Shown piece by piece: positions 8,539-17,136 of a DNA stretch of 36,160 bases. This DNA is from Myxococcota bacterium (GTDB lineage Bacteria > Myxococcota_C > UBA6777). The notes under the pieces are model-generated. The model was not told the DNA's origin. It saw nothing but the letters and a program-made list of their open reading frames with translations, and searched no databases. Location of the stretch: contig JAKLKB010000092.1 of NCBI GenBank assembly GCA_023150835.1, forward strand, positions 1-36,160, given 5' to 3'. A program made the translations under genes and the position numbers. Each line of letters begins with the position of its first letter. Within the stretch, counting starts at the first letter, position 1.

Positions 8539-8580
8539 GTAGACGCCCGATTGTTGGGCCCCACAGGGGGCTGCCTCTAC
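8539..8580 (+). repeat. Dispersed ~43-bp palindromic element, copy 1
   Basis: The sequence begins GTAGACGCCC and ends GGCTGCCTCTAC; outer GTAGA/TCTAC and inner GCCCC/GGGGC arms can pair. A related copy on the other strand is at 25505-25548 and a shorter cousin is at 11323-11350. The outer arms match copy 2, while the middle (CCCACAGGGGGC) is the reverse complement of that in copy 2. It lies between the convergent 3' ends of rpsU and the Cys-module gene. Confidence 0.7.
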
Positions 8581-8657
8581 ATTTTTACGATCACGCAACG
8601 GGCGGATTTCGTATCACGCGGTTTGATGCGGTAGGGTTCCACCCCATCGCGCAGATC

Positions 8658-9950
8658 TCACAAGCAGATCCCAAATCCCCCGAAGACTCGGCACGTTTTG
8701 CGCCCTTGGCATTGAGAACATTCTGCATCCGTCATGCAAGAGTTCGGACACTGCGAAGGACTCCCGCCTTGTTTGCACTGAAAAGTATCGCAAGTGTACC
8801 CTTGGCCGCAGGGACCGCAGTCTGCGTTGCTCATGCAAAATCCCGGACACGTCGTCGTTCCCCCTTGTTTGCAAGTGTTCTGTTGGCAGCGAAAACCCTG
8901 CCCACAAGGATTGCACTGAAAGTCGACAAAGCATTGTGCCGGACATTGCGTCGTTGCGCCTTGCTTGCATTGGAAGTTGTCGCAAACAAAGCCTTGACCG
9001 CAGGGACCGCACTCTGTGTTGTTTGTGCAAAAAGACGGACAGGCGGGAGGTTGCGTCGATGGCTTACAGGCTCCGCTTTGGCAGGTGTAGTTTTGGCCAC
9101 ATCCGCTGCACTGGATATCCACGAAACATTGCGTTGGACATTGCGGCGCGGTGCCTTGTTTGCATTGGAACTGTTGGCAAGTGTAGCCTTGGCCGCAAGG
9201 CTGGCATTGGGTGTCCGAAGCACAAAAGTTCGGACAAGTCGGGCCGGATTGTTGTGCGCATGTTCCATTTTGGCAGGTGTAGTTTTGCCCGCAGCCGTTG
9301 CACTGCACGTCCACCACACACCCACCCGGGCAGTTCGCAGGACTCGCGACTTTGCACGAACCTGTTTGGCAGGTGTAGTTTTTCCCGCAGGGAAGGCATT
9401 GATCATTTGCAAAACAAAATCCGGGACATTGGTTTCCTTGTTTGGCGCACTGGCCGCCTTGGCACTGATACCCGACGCCACACACAAAACACTCCGCATC
9501 GGTTTGACAGCTTGCCCGACAGGTCGGAACATCGGGAGCCGTCTCCGTCGATGGGGATTCGGTCGGGACTTCGGGCCTTTGTGACTCGGCCACCGCCTCC
9601 GCACCGCTCTCCGCACCGCCATCAGCAACGGCTTCAAGACTGGCCTCTGCGCTCACTTCTGCCGAAGGTTCCGCAACTTCCGCGACCGCTTCTGCGCCCA
9701 CTTCCGAGCCGCTCTGTTCTTGTGCTGCTTCTTGTCCGACTTCTTGCGCGATCCCCTCGCTGTTGCTGCCTCCCTCCACACTGCGCGCCACACAAACCCC
9801 CCCTTCACACCGCGCTTGATCGACACATTGCGCATCTGTCTGACATTGCGCCCCGACCGGCGCACGCCCACCATCACAACGCAACATCACCAAACCCACA
9901 CACATCAAACCAAACCATATATCCCATCGCACTCGACCCAAACGCTGCAT
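8658..9950 (-). CDS. Exported Cys-rich protein with nine six-Cys modules
   Basis: The 430-aa protein starts at ATG 9950, with GGAGAGG at 9959-9965 giving 8-nt spacing; this decides against the TTG at 9971. A basic N-terminus and hydrophobic core end in L-M-L-R-C25, a poor lipobox, so it is an exported protein and perhaps a lipoprotein. Residues ~56-142 are a Glu/Ala/Ser/Val-rich linker. From ~144 to the end run nine modules of ~32 aa with the pattern C-x3-C-x5-C-x2-C-x5-C-x4-C, for example CPxFCxxDxQCxPCGQ followed by GYTC. All Cys would be disulphide-bonded outside the cytoplasm. Function unknown; binding or structural surface roles fit. The gene at 13263 has the same architecture with slightly longer modules. 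Confidence 0.8.
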   Translation of the reverse strand: MQRLGRVRWDIWFGLMCVGLVMLRCDGGRAPVGAQCQTDAQCVDQARCEGGVCVARSVEGGSNSEGIAQEVGQEAAQEQSGSEVGAEAVAEVAEPSAEVSAEASLEAVADGGAESGAEAVAESQRPEVPTESPSTETAPDVPTCRASCQTDAECFVCGVGYQCQGGQCAKQGNQCPGFCFANDQCLPCGKNYTCQTGSCKVASPANCPGGCVVDVQCNGCGQNYTCQNGTCAQQSGPTCPNFCASDTQCQPCGQGYTCQQFQCKQGTAPQCPTQCFVDIQCSGCGQNYTCQSGACKPSTQPPACPSFCTNNTECGPCGQGFVCDNFQCKQGATTQCPAQCFVDFQCNPCGQGFRCQQNTCKQGGTTTCPGFCMSNADCGPCGQGYTCDTFQCKQGGSPSQCPNSCMTDAECSQCQGRKTCRVFGGFGICL

Positions 9951-10245
9951 CTGTTTTTCCTCTCCACTCAAATTGTCCGATTCTTCGGACTTTTCGCAAA
10001 ACCTTCACCCAAGACCTCGATCGCAAGCAACCCACAACCTCGTCCACAAGAAACCACAGATTCTTTGCGCGAGGGCTTGCGCCCCATCAGCCACCTACAC
10101 ACTATCCATGCCTTGGCCCTTGATATCCCATCGCGAGTATCTATACAACAGAGAACACAAAAGACCAAGCCCACACGCGCTTTCGGTCGTCCTGCGTATC
10201 CACAGGCTTTCTCGAATACAAGAGGCCCCTTCGCAAGAGGTTGTC

Positions 10246-11262
10246 ATGCATACCGTCCTTGTTGCCGATCAAAACACCCAATTCCTCGATCAAACACGCT
10301 TCTTCCTTGAACAACAAGGCTACAGCTTCCTGCAATCCGTCAACGGCGAAGAAGCCAAACTCAAACTCGAACACGACAAAGTCGACTTCTTCCTCGTCAA
10401 CCTCGATCTCCCTTTGATCGACGGACCCACCCTTTGCGAATTCGTACGCAAAGAACTCAACCGCCCTTGTGCCACCGCACTCATGGTCTCCCAAGGCCAC
10501 CCCATGCCCAGCCAAAGCCGTCGAAACGCCGCTGACAGCCTGATTATTCGCCCTCTCCAACCACGTATGCTCGTCACCTTTATCCAAAACCTCGAAACCA
10601 TCCGCCGCCTGACCATCCAAAATATCGAACTCAAACGCCGCCTCCAAGACCCCAACGCCGCCCTACAAACGGCTCCTGCACCCGCTCCTGTCGCTCCGCC
10701 TGCTCCCGCCCCTGCTCCTGTCGCGCCACCCGCTCCTGTCGCGCCACCCGCTCCTGCGCCCGCCCCTGCCGCCGAAGAACCCGACGGCCCCCTCTATCCG
10801 ATGAAATGGTTTCGCAAACTCGCAACCCTCGAAGTCAAACGTGCGATCCGTTTTCATCAACCCCTCTCCCTTTTGTTGATGGCCTACGATTACACCGAAG
10901 AATACTTAAAGGCCCATCCAGAAAATGTCATCGAGATCCTCTCCACCGAACTGGCCTCGGCCTTGCGCAATTCCATCCGCGCCATCGACATCCCCGTCCA
11001 GTTCTCCCGCGATCACCTTCTGATCTTGTTGCCCAACACCGGCATCGAGGGAGCCATACGTGGCGCAACCCGCATCAAAAATACACTCTACGAACATCTC
11101 CGCCAAAGCCCCGCTGCGCCCTACCATCCGCCCACCGTGAGCATCGGGGCCACCACTTCCCCGACCCAAGGCGACTTCAAGTTCACAGACCTCCTGCGCG
11201 ATGCAACCCGCGCTCTGCGCGAAGTCCGACTCCAAGGCGGCGATGGTGTCTTTTACTGTTGA
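10246..11262 (+). CDS. Receiver-like / GGDEF-like protein with degenerate active sites
   Basis: The 338-aa protein starts at ATG 10246 after AAGAGG (10235-10240). Residues 1-~125 have a CheY-like fold, but the phospho-acceptor is Asn52 (in V-N-L-D-L-P-L-I-D-G), the acidic pair is Asp8-Gln9, and the usual Lys before Pro is Arg102. A Pro/Ala-rich linker follows (~145-180). Residues ~185-338 resemble a GGDEF domain, with FRKLATLEVKRAIRFHQPLSLLLM at the start and T-V-S-I-G-A near the end, but the GGEEF signature is S254-R-D-H-L258. Neither phosphorylation nor cyclic-di-GMP synthesis is expected. A scaffold or protein-binding role is inferred. The next gene is a Ser/Thr kinase. Confidence 0.75.
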   Translation: MHTVLVADQNTQFLDQTRFFLEQQGYSFLQSVNGEEAKLKLEHDKVDFFLVNLDLPLIDGPTLCEFVRKELNRPCATALMVSQGHPMPSQSRRNAADSLIIRPLQPRMLVTFIQNLETIRRLTIQNIELKRRLQDPNAALQTAPAPAPVAPPAPAPAPVAPPAPVAPPAPAPAPAAEEPDGPLYPMKWFRKLATLEVKRAIRFHQPLSLLLMAYDYTEEYLKAHPENVIEILSTELASALRNSIRAIDIPVQFSRDHLLILLPNTGIEGAIRGATRIKNTLYEHLRQSPAAPYHPPTVSIGATTSPTQGDFKFTDLLRDATRALREVRLQGGDGVFYC

Positions 11263-11283
11263 TCCCCCTCGCTGCCCTGTTCA

Positions 11284-11395
11284 CCCGATACACACAAGCC
11301 CCTGCAACATCGCAGGCAACGGGTAGGGCTGCCACTGGGCGCTGCCCTACATCTTTTCGCCCGACACACAAAACCCCCGCAACATCGCAGGCAAC
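11284..11395. repeat. Imperfect ~37-bp direct repeats flanking a hairpin
   Basis: Repeats at 11284-11320 and 11360-11395 share CAACATCGCAGGCAAC and a CCCGAyACACA start. Between them 11323-11350 forms a hairpin with arms GTAGGGC and GCCCTAC, a shorter relative of the ~43-bp palindrome at 8539 and 25505. The unit lies between the receiver/GGDEF gene and the kinase gene. It could act as a processing or partial termination site; that is inference. Confidence 0.7.
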
Positions 11396-11456
11396 CCCGC
11401 CCCAAACGCTTCGGTCGAAGGTGGGATGTCCGCCCAAAAAAGGATCGAAAGCTCTC

Positions 11457-13058
11457 ATGTCATCAAAAACCCAACACGCTCAACCTCTGCCTCGGGAGAT
11501 CGGCGGCGGTCAGTACCGCTTGTTGCGTGAACTCGGTTCTGGCGGGATGGGAACCATCTATTACGGCATCCACCTGATGACGGAACAGCCTGTCGCCATC
11601 AAGATGCTCCACCCCCAGTACTTCAAAGACGCCGAGATCCGCACGCGCTTTTTAAGCGAAGCCCGTACAATGGCCGCTCTCGAACACCAAAACATCGTTC
11701 AATGGAAAAACTCCATCGAAGAACAAGGCGCGCTCTACCTTGTGATGCAATACATCGAAGGCGAAAACGCCGAAGATCGCCTCAAACGCTCTGGACCCAT
11801 GACCCCCGAAGACGCCATCCCCATCTCCTTACAAGTCCTCGCAGGTCTCCATTACGTCCACAGCAAGGGCGTGATCCATCGTGATCTCAAGCCTTCCAAC
11901 ATCCTCATCAACAAAGAAGGCGTCGTCAAACTCGCCGACTTCGGCATCGCCAAGATGATGGGCACCAACAGCCAAACCCAAGCTGGCATGGCCATCGGCA
12001 CCTTTCTCTATATGTCCCCCGAACAGATCCTCGCCAAAGACATCGATCCTCGCAGCGATATCTATTCTTTTGGCATCACCCTCTTTGAACTCCTCACAGG
12101 ACAACCCCCCTTCTCCGGCGAAACCCACTACGACGTCTGCAAAAAACACCTCGAAGAACACCTCCCTTCCGTCAAAAAACTCAACCCCAAGATCCCCAAA
12201 GAACTTGAACTCATCCTCAAAAAAGCCACCCAAAAAGACCCCAACCAACGCTATCCCAACGTCAAAGAATTCTCCGAAGACCTCTACCAAGCCTTCCCCC
12301 AATTCGCCGAAAAAGCCACCCGCCTCTCGGGCCTACTCCCTGCTCTACACGGCACCATCCCCGCCTACCCTGCCCCCAAACCAAGCTTCTTGCGCCGATT
12401 TGTCTGGCTCTCGCTGCTCGCTGGCATCGTCGCTGGCGTCGGATACGCCTACTTTAGCGAAAGCCTCTTCCTCCCCGAAACATCAACCCGACAGTGGCTG
12501 CCTCTTCCCTTCACCGAAACCTTTCGCCGCGATGTCGGCCTTTGGCCCACAGGCGGTCGTTTTGGCGCACAGATATCTTTGCGCGATGGACGCTACACCG
12601 TCCTCACCCGCAACGGCATCGCCATGACCACCGCTTGCCCAAGCACCCTTGTTCCCCTCCAACAACACGGTCACGTCGAGATCACCACACACGTCGACCA
12701 AGCCGACCCGCGTGGCCGTGCAATCCATGGTATCGCTCTGTTCTTTGACACCGAACAAAACAAAAGTCGCGGATACTACGCCGCCATCGATCCCAACAAC
12801 CAGCGCATCGCACTCTACCGCATCCAACACGGCAACAAACATCCCCTCCTCCCTTGGCAACAACACACCGCCCTCCTTCCCAAACAACCCAATACCCTCA
12901 GCCTCCAAGCCTCACAAGGCAAACTCACGCTCTCCATCAATCAACACGCCCTTCCCTCCGTCCAAGACAACACCTTCCAGACAGGACGCGCTTGTGTCTT
13001 CGTCCAACAAGGCAGAGCCTCCGTCTCTTTTACTCGGTTCACCGCCTCTCTCCCCTAA
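11457..13058 (+). CDS. Membrane-anchored Hanks-type Ser/Thr protein kinase
   Basis: The 533-aa protein has a full N-terminal kinase domain (~20-285): Gly loop G27-S-G-G-M-G32, catalytic Lys49 in VAIK, Glu68, H141-R-D-L-K-P-S-N148 loop, D161-F-G163, and S-P-E in the activation segment. All catalytic residues are present, so it should be active. One transmembrane helix lies at ~315-333. The ~200-aa extracytoplasmic part is beta-rich (F-R-R-D-V-G-L-W-P-T-G-G, G-Y-Y-A-A-I-D) and resembles DUF1080/LamG-type concanavalin-like folds, a likely sensor. The start at 11457 has a weak AAGGA ~13 bases upstream. It probably shares a transcript with the receiver/GGDEF-like gene 194 bp before it. Confidence 0.88.
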   Translation: MSSKTQHAQPLPREIGGGQYRLLRELGSGGMGTIYYGIHLMTEQPVAIKMLHPQYFKDAEIRTRFLSEARTMAALEHQNIVQWKNSIEEQGALYLVMQYIEGENAEDRLKRSGPMTPEDAIPISLQVLAGLHYVHSKGVIHRDLKPSNILINKEGVVKLADFGIAKMMGTNSQTQAGMAIGTFLYMSPEQILAKDIDPRSDIYSFGITLFELLTGQPPFSGETHYDVCKKHLEEHLPSVKKLNPKIPKELELILKKATQKDPNQRYPNVKEFSEDLYQAFPQFAEKATRLSGLLPALHGTIPAYPAPKPSFLRRFVWLSLLAGIVAGVGYAYFSESLFLPETSTRQWLPLPFTETFRRDVGLWPTGGRFGAQISLRDGRYTVLTRNGIAMTTACPSTLVPLQQHGHVEITTHVDQADPRGRAIHGIALFFDTEQNKSRGYYAAIDPNNQRIALYRIQHGNKHPLLPWQQHTALLPKQPNTLSLQASQGKLTLSINQHALPSVQDNTFQTGRACVFVQQGRASVSFTRFTASLP

Positions 13059-13131
13059 CCCCCACCACAAAACAACCTTCCCCCTAACCCCCACCACAAA
13101 ACAACCTTCCCCCTAACCCCCACCACAAAAG
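13052..13131 (+). repeat. 29-bp tandem repeat overlapping a stop codon (~2.8 copies)
   Basis: Units beginning CCCCTAACCCCCACC recur every 29 bp, with TAA at 13056, 13085 and 13114. The first TAA is the kinase stop codon, so the array starts inside the gene's last codons. After the stop, about 72 bases contain no G on the transcript strand. Possible Rho utilisation site (inference). Confidence 0.9.
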
Positions 13132-13262
13132 AAACTGAGACACACCCTTCTCTCCGTTAGGTCTTTGAGGTAACGTGCGGCTGTTCTTTGCGTACACGCA
13201 AACCAACACCACAAAACACCCAACACAACACCACGAGACCCCCCCAAAAAAGGAGAAAACCA

Positions 13263-14948
13263 ATGCGTGTGTGGCTCAAACGATTCGGATGGCCGCTGGC
13301 CCTCTGCACAGCGTTTTTGTACATCAGCCTCGCTTACCAAACGTCCTGCACTCCCGAGTCGGTCGGCACAACTTGCAAACAAGACTCCGACTGCACCTCT
13401 CCCCAAGTCTGCTTGCTTGGCACCTGTCAAGCCCGTCCCGACGGCGGTAGCGGCACCGAAACCTCCAACACCGAAACCCCAAATACCGAAACCTCCCAAG
13501 AGATCAACCCTTCCGAACCTGCCGCCGAAACCTCCCAAGAGATCAACCCTTCCGAACCTGCCGCCGAAACCTCCCAAGAGATCGACCCTTCCGAACCTGC
13601 CGCCGAAACTTCCCAAGAGATCGACCCTTCCGAACCTACCCAAGAACCCGCTCCCACCGAAACCTCCACCGAGACCACCCCCTCCGAAGTCGTCCCTGAG
13701 GCCGGAACAGAAACCACCCCCGAACCTACCCCCGAAACCACACCCGAAACCACACCGACTTGCCCCCAAACATGCACAACCAACGCGCAATGCAACCTCA
13801 ACGCTTGCGGAAGCAACCGTTACTGCATCGGAGGCCGTTGCGCCGCCCAAGTCTGCCCCGCCACTTGCGTACTCAACGAGCAATGCAACGTCGCTGCCTG
13901 TGGAACCCGTACCTACTGCAACAACAACACTTGCCAAGCTCCACCCACTCAATGCCCCCAACGTTGCGGCGATACCAACGATTGCAATATCGCCGCCTGT
14001 GGAACCCGTACCCTCTGCCAAAACGGCACTTGCCAAAACCCGCCCGCGCAATGCCCCATCTTGTGCGGAAACGACGACCGTTGCGACTTGATCCCCTCTT
14101 GCACAACACGCACCTATTGTAGCCCACAGCGCCAATGCACCACCGAACCCGCACAATGCCCCGGAAACTGCATCGCCAGCGTCAACTGCCTCGCCAAAGC
14201 CTGCGGTACCCGTACTTCATGCGTCAACGGCCAATGTATCGACCGCTCCACCCAATGCCCGAGCGACGGAAATTGCCGGAGCAACGCCGATTGCGCAGTC
14301 AGCGGATGCGGAACGCGTACCCAATGCGTCAACAACGACTGTCGTACTCCCCAATGCCCCAACACCTGCACCAGCGACGCCAACTGCCCCGCCAATGCTT
14401 GTGGAACCCGCACAAAATGCACCAACGGCACTTGCCAAACTCCACCGCCCCCCTGCACCCGCGACCGTGAATGCCCACAAGGCTTCATCTGTGAAAACAG
14501 TCTCTGCACCGCAGGTTGCCGTGGAAACTCCGACTGCCCCACCAACGCCCCGATCTGCTATAAAAACCCATCCACCGCTGCCATCGGCGTTTGCAGTCCC
14601 CAATGCCCCACCCGCTGCACCAGCAACGCCAACTGTGCAGCCCCTGCTTGCGCCAAAAACACCGTCTGCGGTCCCAACGGCACCTGTCAACCCCCGCCCT
14701 CTTGCGCACGCGACCGCGACTGCCAAGTCGGTTTCATCTGCGAAAACAGCGTCTGCACCGCAGGATGCCGCAGCGTTGCAGATTGCGGAACCAACCAAAC
14801 CTGCACCATCCCAAGCGGTTCCACTGTCGGCCAATGCACCAATACCACCCCCCCCCAATGCCCCACCCGCTGCGCAAACGACGCCGAATGCAACATCCCC
14901 GCCTGCGGTAATCGCAACAACTGCCGCGCTGGTTTCTGTTCCTTCTAA
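13263..14948 (+). CDS. Exported Cys-rich protein with repeat linker and six-Cys modules
   Basis: The 561-aa protein starts at ATG 13263 with AGGAG at 13251-13255. The N-terminus MRVWLKRF plus a hydrophobic core ends at Q-T-S-C29, a weak lipobox; it is probably a lipoprotein. Residues ~58-165 form a Thr/Glu/Pro linker containing four copies of E-T-S-Q-E-I-N/D-P-S-E-P-A-A. Nine modules with C-x3-C-x5-C-x4-C-x5-C-x4-C spacing follow (typical string: ACGTRTYCxNxxC), plus two variant units beginning C-x-R-D-R-x-C and containing G-F-I-C-E-N-S. The design matches the gene at 8658-9950. Function unknown; a disulphide-rich surface or periplasmic stalk is likely. Confidence 0.8.
   Translation: MRVWLKRFGWPLALCTAFLYISLAYQTSCTPESVGTTCKQDSDCTSPQVCLLGTCQARPDGGSGTETSNTETPNTETSQEINPSEPAAETSQEINPSEPAAETSQEIDPSEPAAETSQEIDPSEPTQEPAPTETSTETTPSEVVPEAGTETTPEPTPETTPETTPTCPQTCTTNAQCNLNACGSNRYCIGGRCAAQVCPATCVLNEQCNVAACGTRTYCNNNTCQAPPTQCPQRCGDTNDCNIAACGTRTLCQNGTCQNPPAQCPILCGNDDRCDLIPSCTTRTYCSPQRQCTTEPAQCPGNCIASVNCLAKACGTRTSCVNGQCIDRSTQCPSDGNCRSNADCAVSGCGTRTQCVNNDCRTPQCPNTCTSDANCPANACGTRTKCTNGTCQTPPPPCTRDRECPQGFICENSLCTAGCRGNSDCPTNAPICYKNPSTAAIGVCSPQCPTRCTSNANCAAPACAKNTVCGPNGTCQPPPSCARDRDCQVGFICENSVCTAGCRSVADCGTNQTCTIPSGSTVGQCTNTTPPQCPTRCANDAECNIPACGNRNNCRAGFCSF
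13488..13643 (+). repeat. In-frame 39-bp tandem repeat, four copies
   Basis: Units at 13488, 13527, 13566 and 13605 encode 13 residues each (E-T-S-Q-E-I-N/D-P-S-E-P-A-A) in the linker of the Cys-module protein. The nucleotide identity is nearly complete, which points to recent expansion. Length change would alter only the linker. Confidence 0.9.
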
Positions 14949-15003
14949 GCTTCCTGCCTTCTGAGCTTCCGACCCGCCTTGCATTCGAGAGGTCGAGGAA
15001 AAT

Positions 15004-16557
15004 TTAACGACCTTTTTTCAATAGTTCTGCCAGCGTCCCGAAGCCGCGCTTGTCTTGATCGGCCATCTGCTTCTTGTATTCGCGGGTTTGAGCGCGTTCT
15101 TCGGCAGCTTCGACGGCTTTACGGCTCAAGCGCAAGCGATTGTTGGCTTTGTCGTTTTGGATCAAGGCCGCTTGAAACGCTGTTCCTGCGGGAAACATCT
15201 TGGCGTGATCTGCACCGCGAGGCGTCCCCATCTCCACGTTCGGGATCAAGCCCTTTTGTCCACCCGGCAACAGCACAAAAACGCCGAAGGGTTCGATCTT
15301 TTCAACCGTCACCTCAAAGATATCCCCTTCACGCAAACCGTCGTTGGATGGACGTGGCTTTGCGGGGGCTTCTTCGACTTCGGCATGGGGGGTTTCTTCC
15401 AAAGCGCGGATGCTCAGACCGATCCGCTTGCGCGCAGGATCAAGCTGGATCACTTTCACCGTGTGGCGATCTCCCACCGTCAACGCTTCGCGTGGATGAC
15501 CGATCCGCTTGAGCGAGATCTCCGAGATATGCACCAAACCTTCGACGCCCGGCACAAGCTCCATAAACGCACCAAACGGCTCCATCCGCATCACGGTCGC
15601 TTCACGCACAGCGCCCTCTTGAAGATCCTGCAAGATCATCTCCCATGGATCGCTTTCAAGCGCCTTGATCGACAGCGAGATCCGATTGTTTTGCGGCTGG
15701 ATCCCGATCACTTTGACCCGCACGCTTTGGCCTTTTTGCAACGCTTCGGATGCCTTCGCGATCCGAGAATGCGAGATCTCCGAAACATGCACCAAACCTT
15801 CGAGACCACCGAGATCCACAAAAGCCCCATAATCGGTCAGCGACGTCACTTTTCCATCCAAAACAACCCCTTCGCTGATCTGCTCGCGCATCGCTTTGGC
15901 CTTCTTCGCGGCCTCTTCTTCCAACAGCTCTTTGCGCGACACCACGATCTTGCGGCCCCCTTCTTTCACTTCGGTGATCCGTACCGTCAGCGTCGTTCCC
16001 ACGTACTGATCGGGGTTTTCGCAAAAGCGCAACTCGATCTGGGACACAGGGCAAAAAGCTCGCTTTCCAAACACTTCGACCTCAAGGCCCCCCTTGTTGC
16101 GCGAGATCACCTTGGCTTCCACAGGGATGCGGCTCTCATGGGCTTCTTCGATCGCCGCCATCACATCTTCTCCTGCCTGCATCTGCAAGCCCAACTCAAG
16201 CTGATCGCCCGAAGAGACCGTCACATACGCACGCACACGCTCTCCCACCGTTGGAACGGGCTTTCCTGCATGCACAAACGCTTCTTTGCTCATCGATGCC
16301 TCGCTCTTTCCGCCCAGCGCAACAAAGATGTTCTCCCCTCCGACTTTGATCACCTCACCTTCCACTTCTTGACCCACCGCAAAATCCGTTGGGCGCTCCA
16401 CGCGATCGAGATAGGCCTCCATCAAGGCTGCGTCGTCTTCGCTCTCTTGGAAGATATCCGTGGTTGGGATCGCCTGCTTCGTCTCTTTTTCTGCGAGACC
16501 TTGGGCGGCTTCAGGGGTGGTCTTGGTTGCTTGGTTCGTATTCACGGGCGTTTCCAT
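15004..16557 (-). CDS. S1-domain RNA-binding protein (ribosomal protein S1-like)
   Basis: The 517-aa protein starts at ATG 16557, with GGAG eight bases upstream. After an acidic N-terminus (~1-55) come about five S1 OB-fold domains, at roughly 57-125, 140-215, 230-300, 315-385 and 410-480. Domains 3 and 4 are textbook (DYGAFVDLGGLEGLVHVSEIS and EPFGAFMELVPGVEGLVHIS). S1 domains bind single-stranded RNA; bS1 usually has six domains and ~550-570 aa, so this is either a short bS1 or an S1 paralogue. The C-terminus is basic. It lies 93 bp downstream of holC on the same strand and is probably co-transcribed with it. Confidence 0.88.
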   Translation of the reverse strand: METPVNTNQATKTTPEAAQGLAEKETKQAIPTTDIFQESEDDAALMEAYLDRVERPTDFAVGQEVEGEVIKVGGENIFVALGGKSEASMSKEAFVHAGKPVPTVGERVRAYVTVSSGDQLELGLQMQAGEDVMAAIEEAHESRIPVEAKVISRNKGGLEVEVFGKRAFCPVSQIELRFCENPDQYVGTTLTVRITEVKEGGRKIVVSRKELLEEEAAKKAKAMREQISEGVVLDGKVTSLTDYGAFVDLGGLEGLVHVSEISHSRIAKASEALQKGQSVRVKVIGIQPQNNRISLSIKALESDPWEMILQDLQEGAVREATVMRMEPFGAFMELVPGVEGLVHISEISLKRIGHPREALTVGDRHTVKVIQLDPARKRIGLSIRALEETPHAEVEEAPAKPRPSNDGLREGDIFEVTVEKIEPFGVFVLLPGGQKGLIPNVEMGTPRGADHAKMFPAGTAFQAALIQNDKANNRLRLSRKAVEAAEERAQTREYKKQMADQDKRGFGTLAELLKKGR

Positions 16558-16650
16558 TTCTATCGCTCCATCCGAGGCGAGTCGAGGCAAAAAGGCGACA
16601 ATACACCCCAACAAAGCGCTTCCTCTGTTGGGGGTCGTCAACGCTCACGC

Positions 16651-17136
16651 TTACTGCGTAAGGCTAACGGTCGACTCTTCCTTGACAGTTGTGGGATAAC
16701 CTGCATCGCGCCACGCATAAAATCGCGTTAAAGCCTCTTCGCGGCGCTTTGGGTCGTATAAATCAGCAAAATCAATCACACGCGCAAAGGCCGTCATATC
16801 GGCCATGCGGCAAGAAGGGATCGCGATCAACGTATCACAGATCCCCACAGCATCGCGCAGTTCGATCGGCGATATCGGGCTGCAATACAAAAAAATCGGC
16901 AACAAGTGCCTTTGCGCAAAAGGCCACTCTGCGTGTGGCAAAAAAGACGTCGGATCTTGCGACCACAGCGCCTCGTCGAGTTTCGCCTTCTGCCCTTCGT
17001 CTTCGCAACAGATCAACACCCGCCCCCCCGCTCGCACCCGCTCTTGTGCCAACGCACAGATCAGCGGCTCTTTTCTCTCTCGTTGTGTCACTCTATAGAA
17101 GATCACTTCGGGCATATCGGTGTATTCAATACTCAT
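16651..17136 (-). CDS. holC: DNA polymerase III chi subunit (HolC)
   Basis: The 161-aa protein resembles chi: an N-terminal E-V-I-F-Y-R-V strand, C-A-L-A-Q-E-R-V-R-A-G-G-R-V helix and strand, a C-E-D-E turn, S-F-L-P-H in the middle and a C-terminal R-V-I-D-F-A-D-L-Y-D with R-F-Y-A-W-R-D-A-G-Y-P. Chi links the clamp loader to SSB during replication. E. coli chi is 147 aa. The start is uncertain: ATG 17136 is used here, ATG 17115 is the alternative, and neither has a clear ribosome-binding site. The S1-domain gene follows. Confidence 0.82.
   Translation of the reverse strand: MSIEYTDMPEVIFYRVTQRERKEPLICALAQERVRAGGRVLICCEDEGQKAKLDEALWSQDPTSFLPHAEWPFAQRHLLPIFLYCSPISPIELRDAVGICDTLIAIPSCRMADMTAFARVIDFADLYDPKRREEALTRFYAWRDAGYPTTVKEESTVSLTQ

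Noticed and set aside
8466-9584. Long + strand frame rich in Ala/Thr/Arg opposite the Cys-module gene
   Set aside because: It is the antisense of repeated Cys codons; it has no family resemblance, and the minus-strand frame has a signal peptide, a ribosome-binding site and regular modules.
10806-11456. Extension of the kinase frame upstream over the end of the receiver/GGDEF gene
   Set aside because: It overlaps a convincing gene in another frame and gives Pro/Arg/His-rich nonsense; the kinase domain begins right after ATG 11457.
13113-14156. Minus-strand Gly/Ala/Val-rich frame opposite the second Cys-module gene
   Set aside because: Low-complexity translation of the 39-bp repeat and Cys modules in reverse; no ribosome-binding site or homology.
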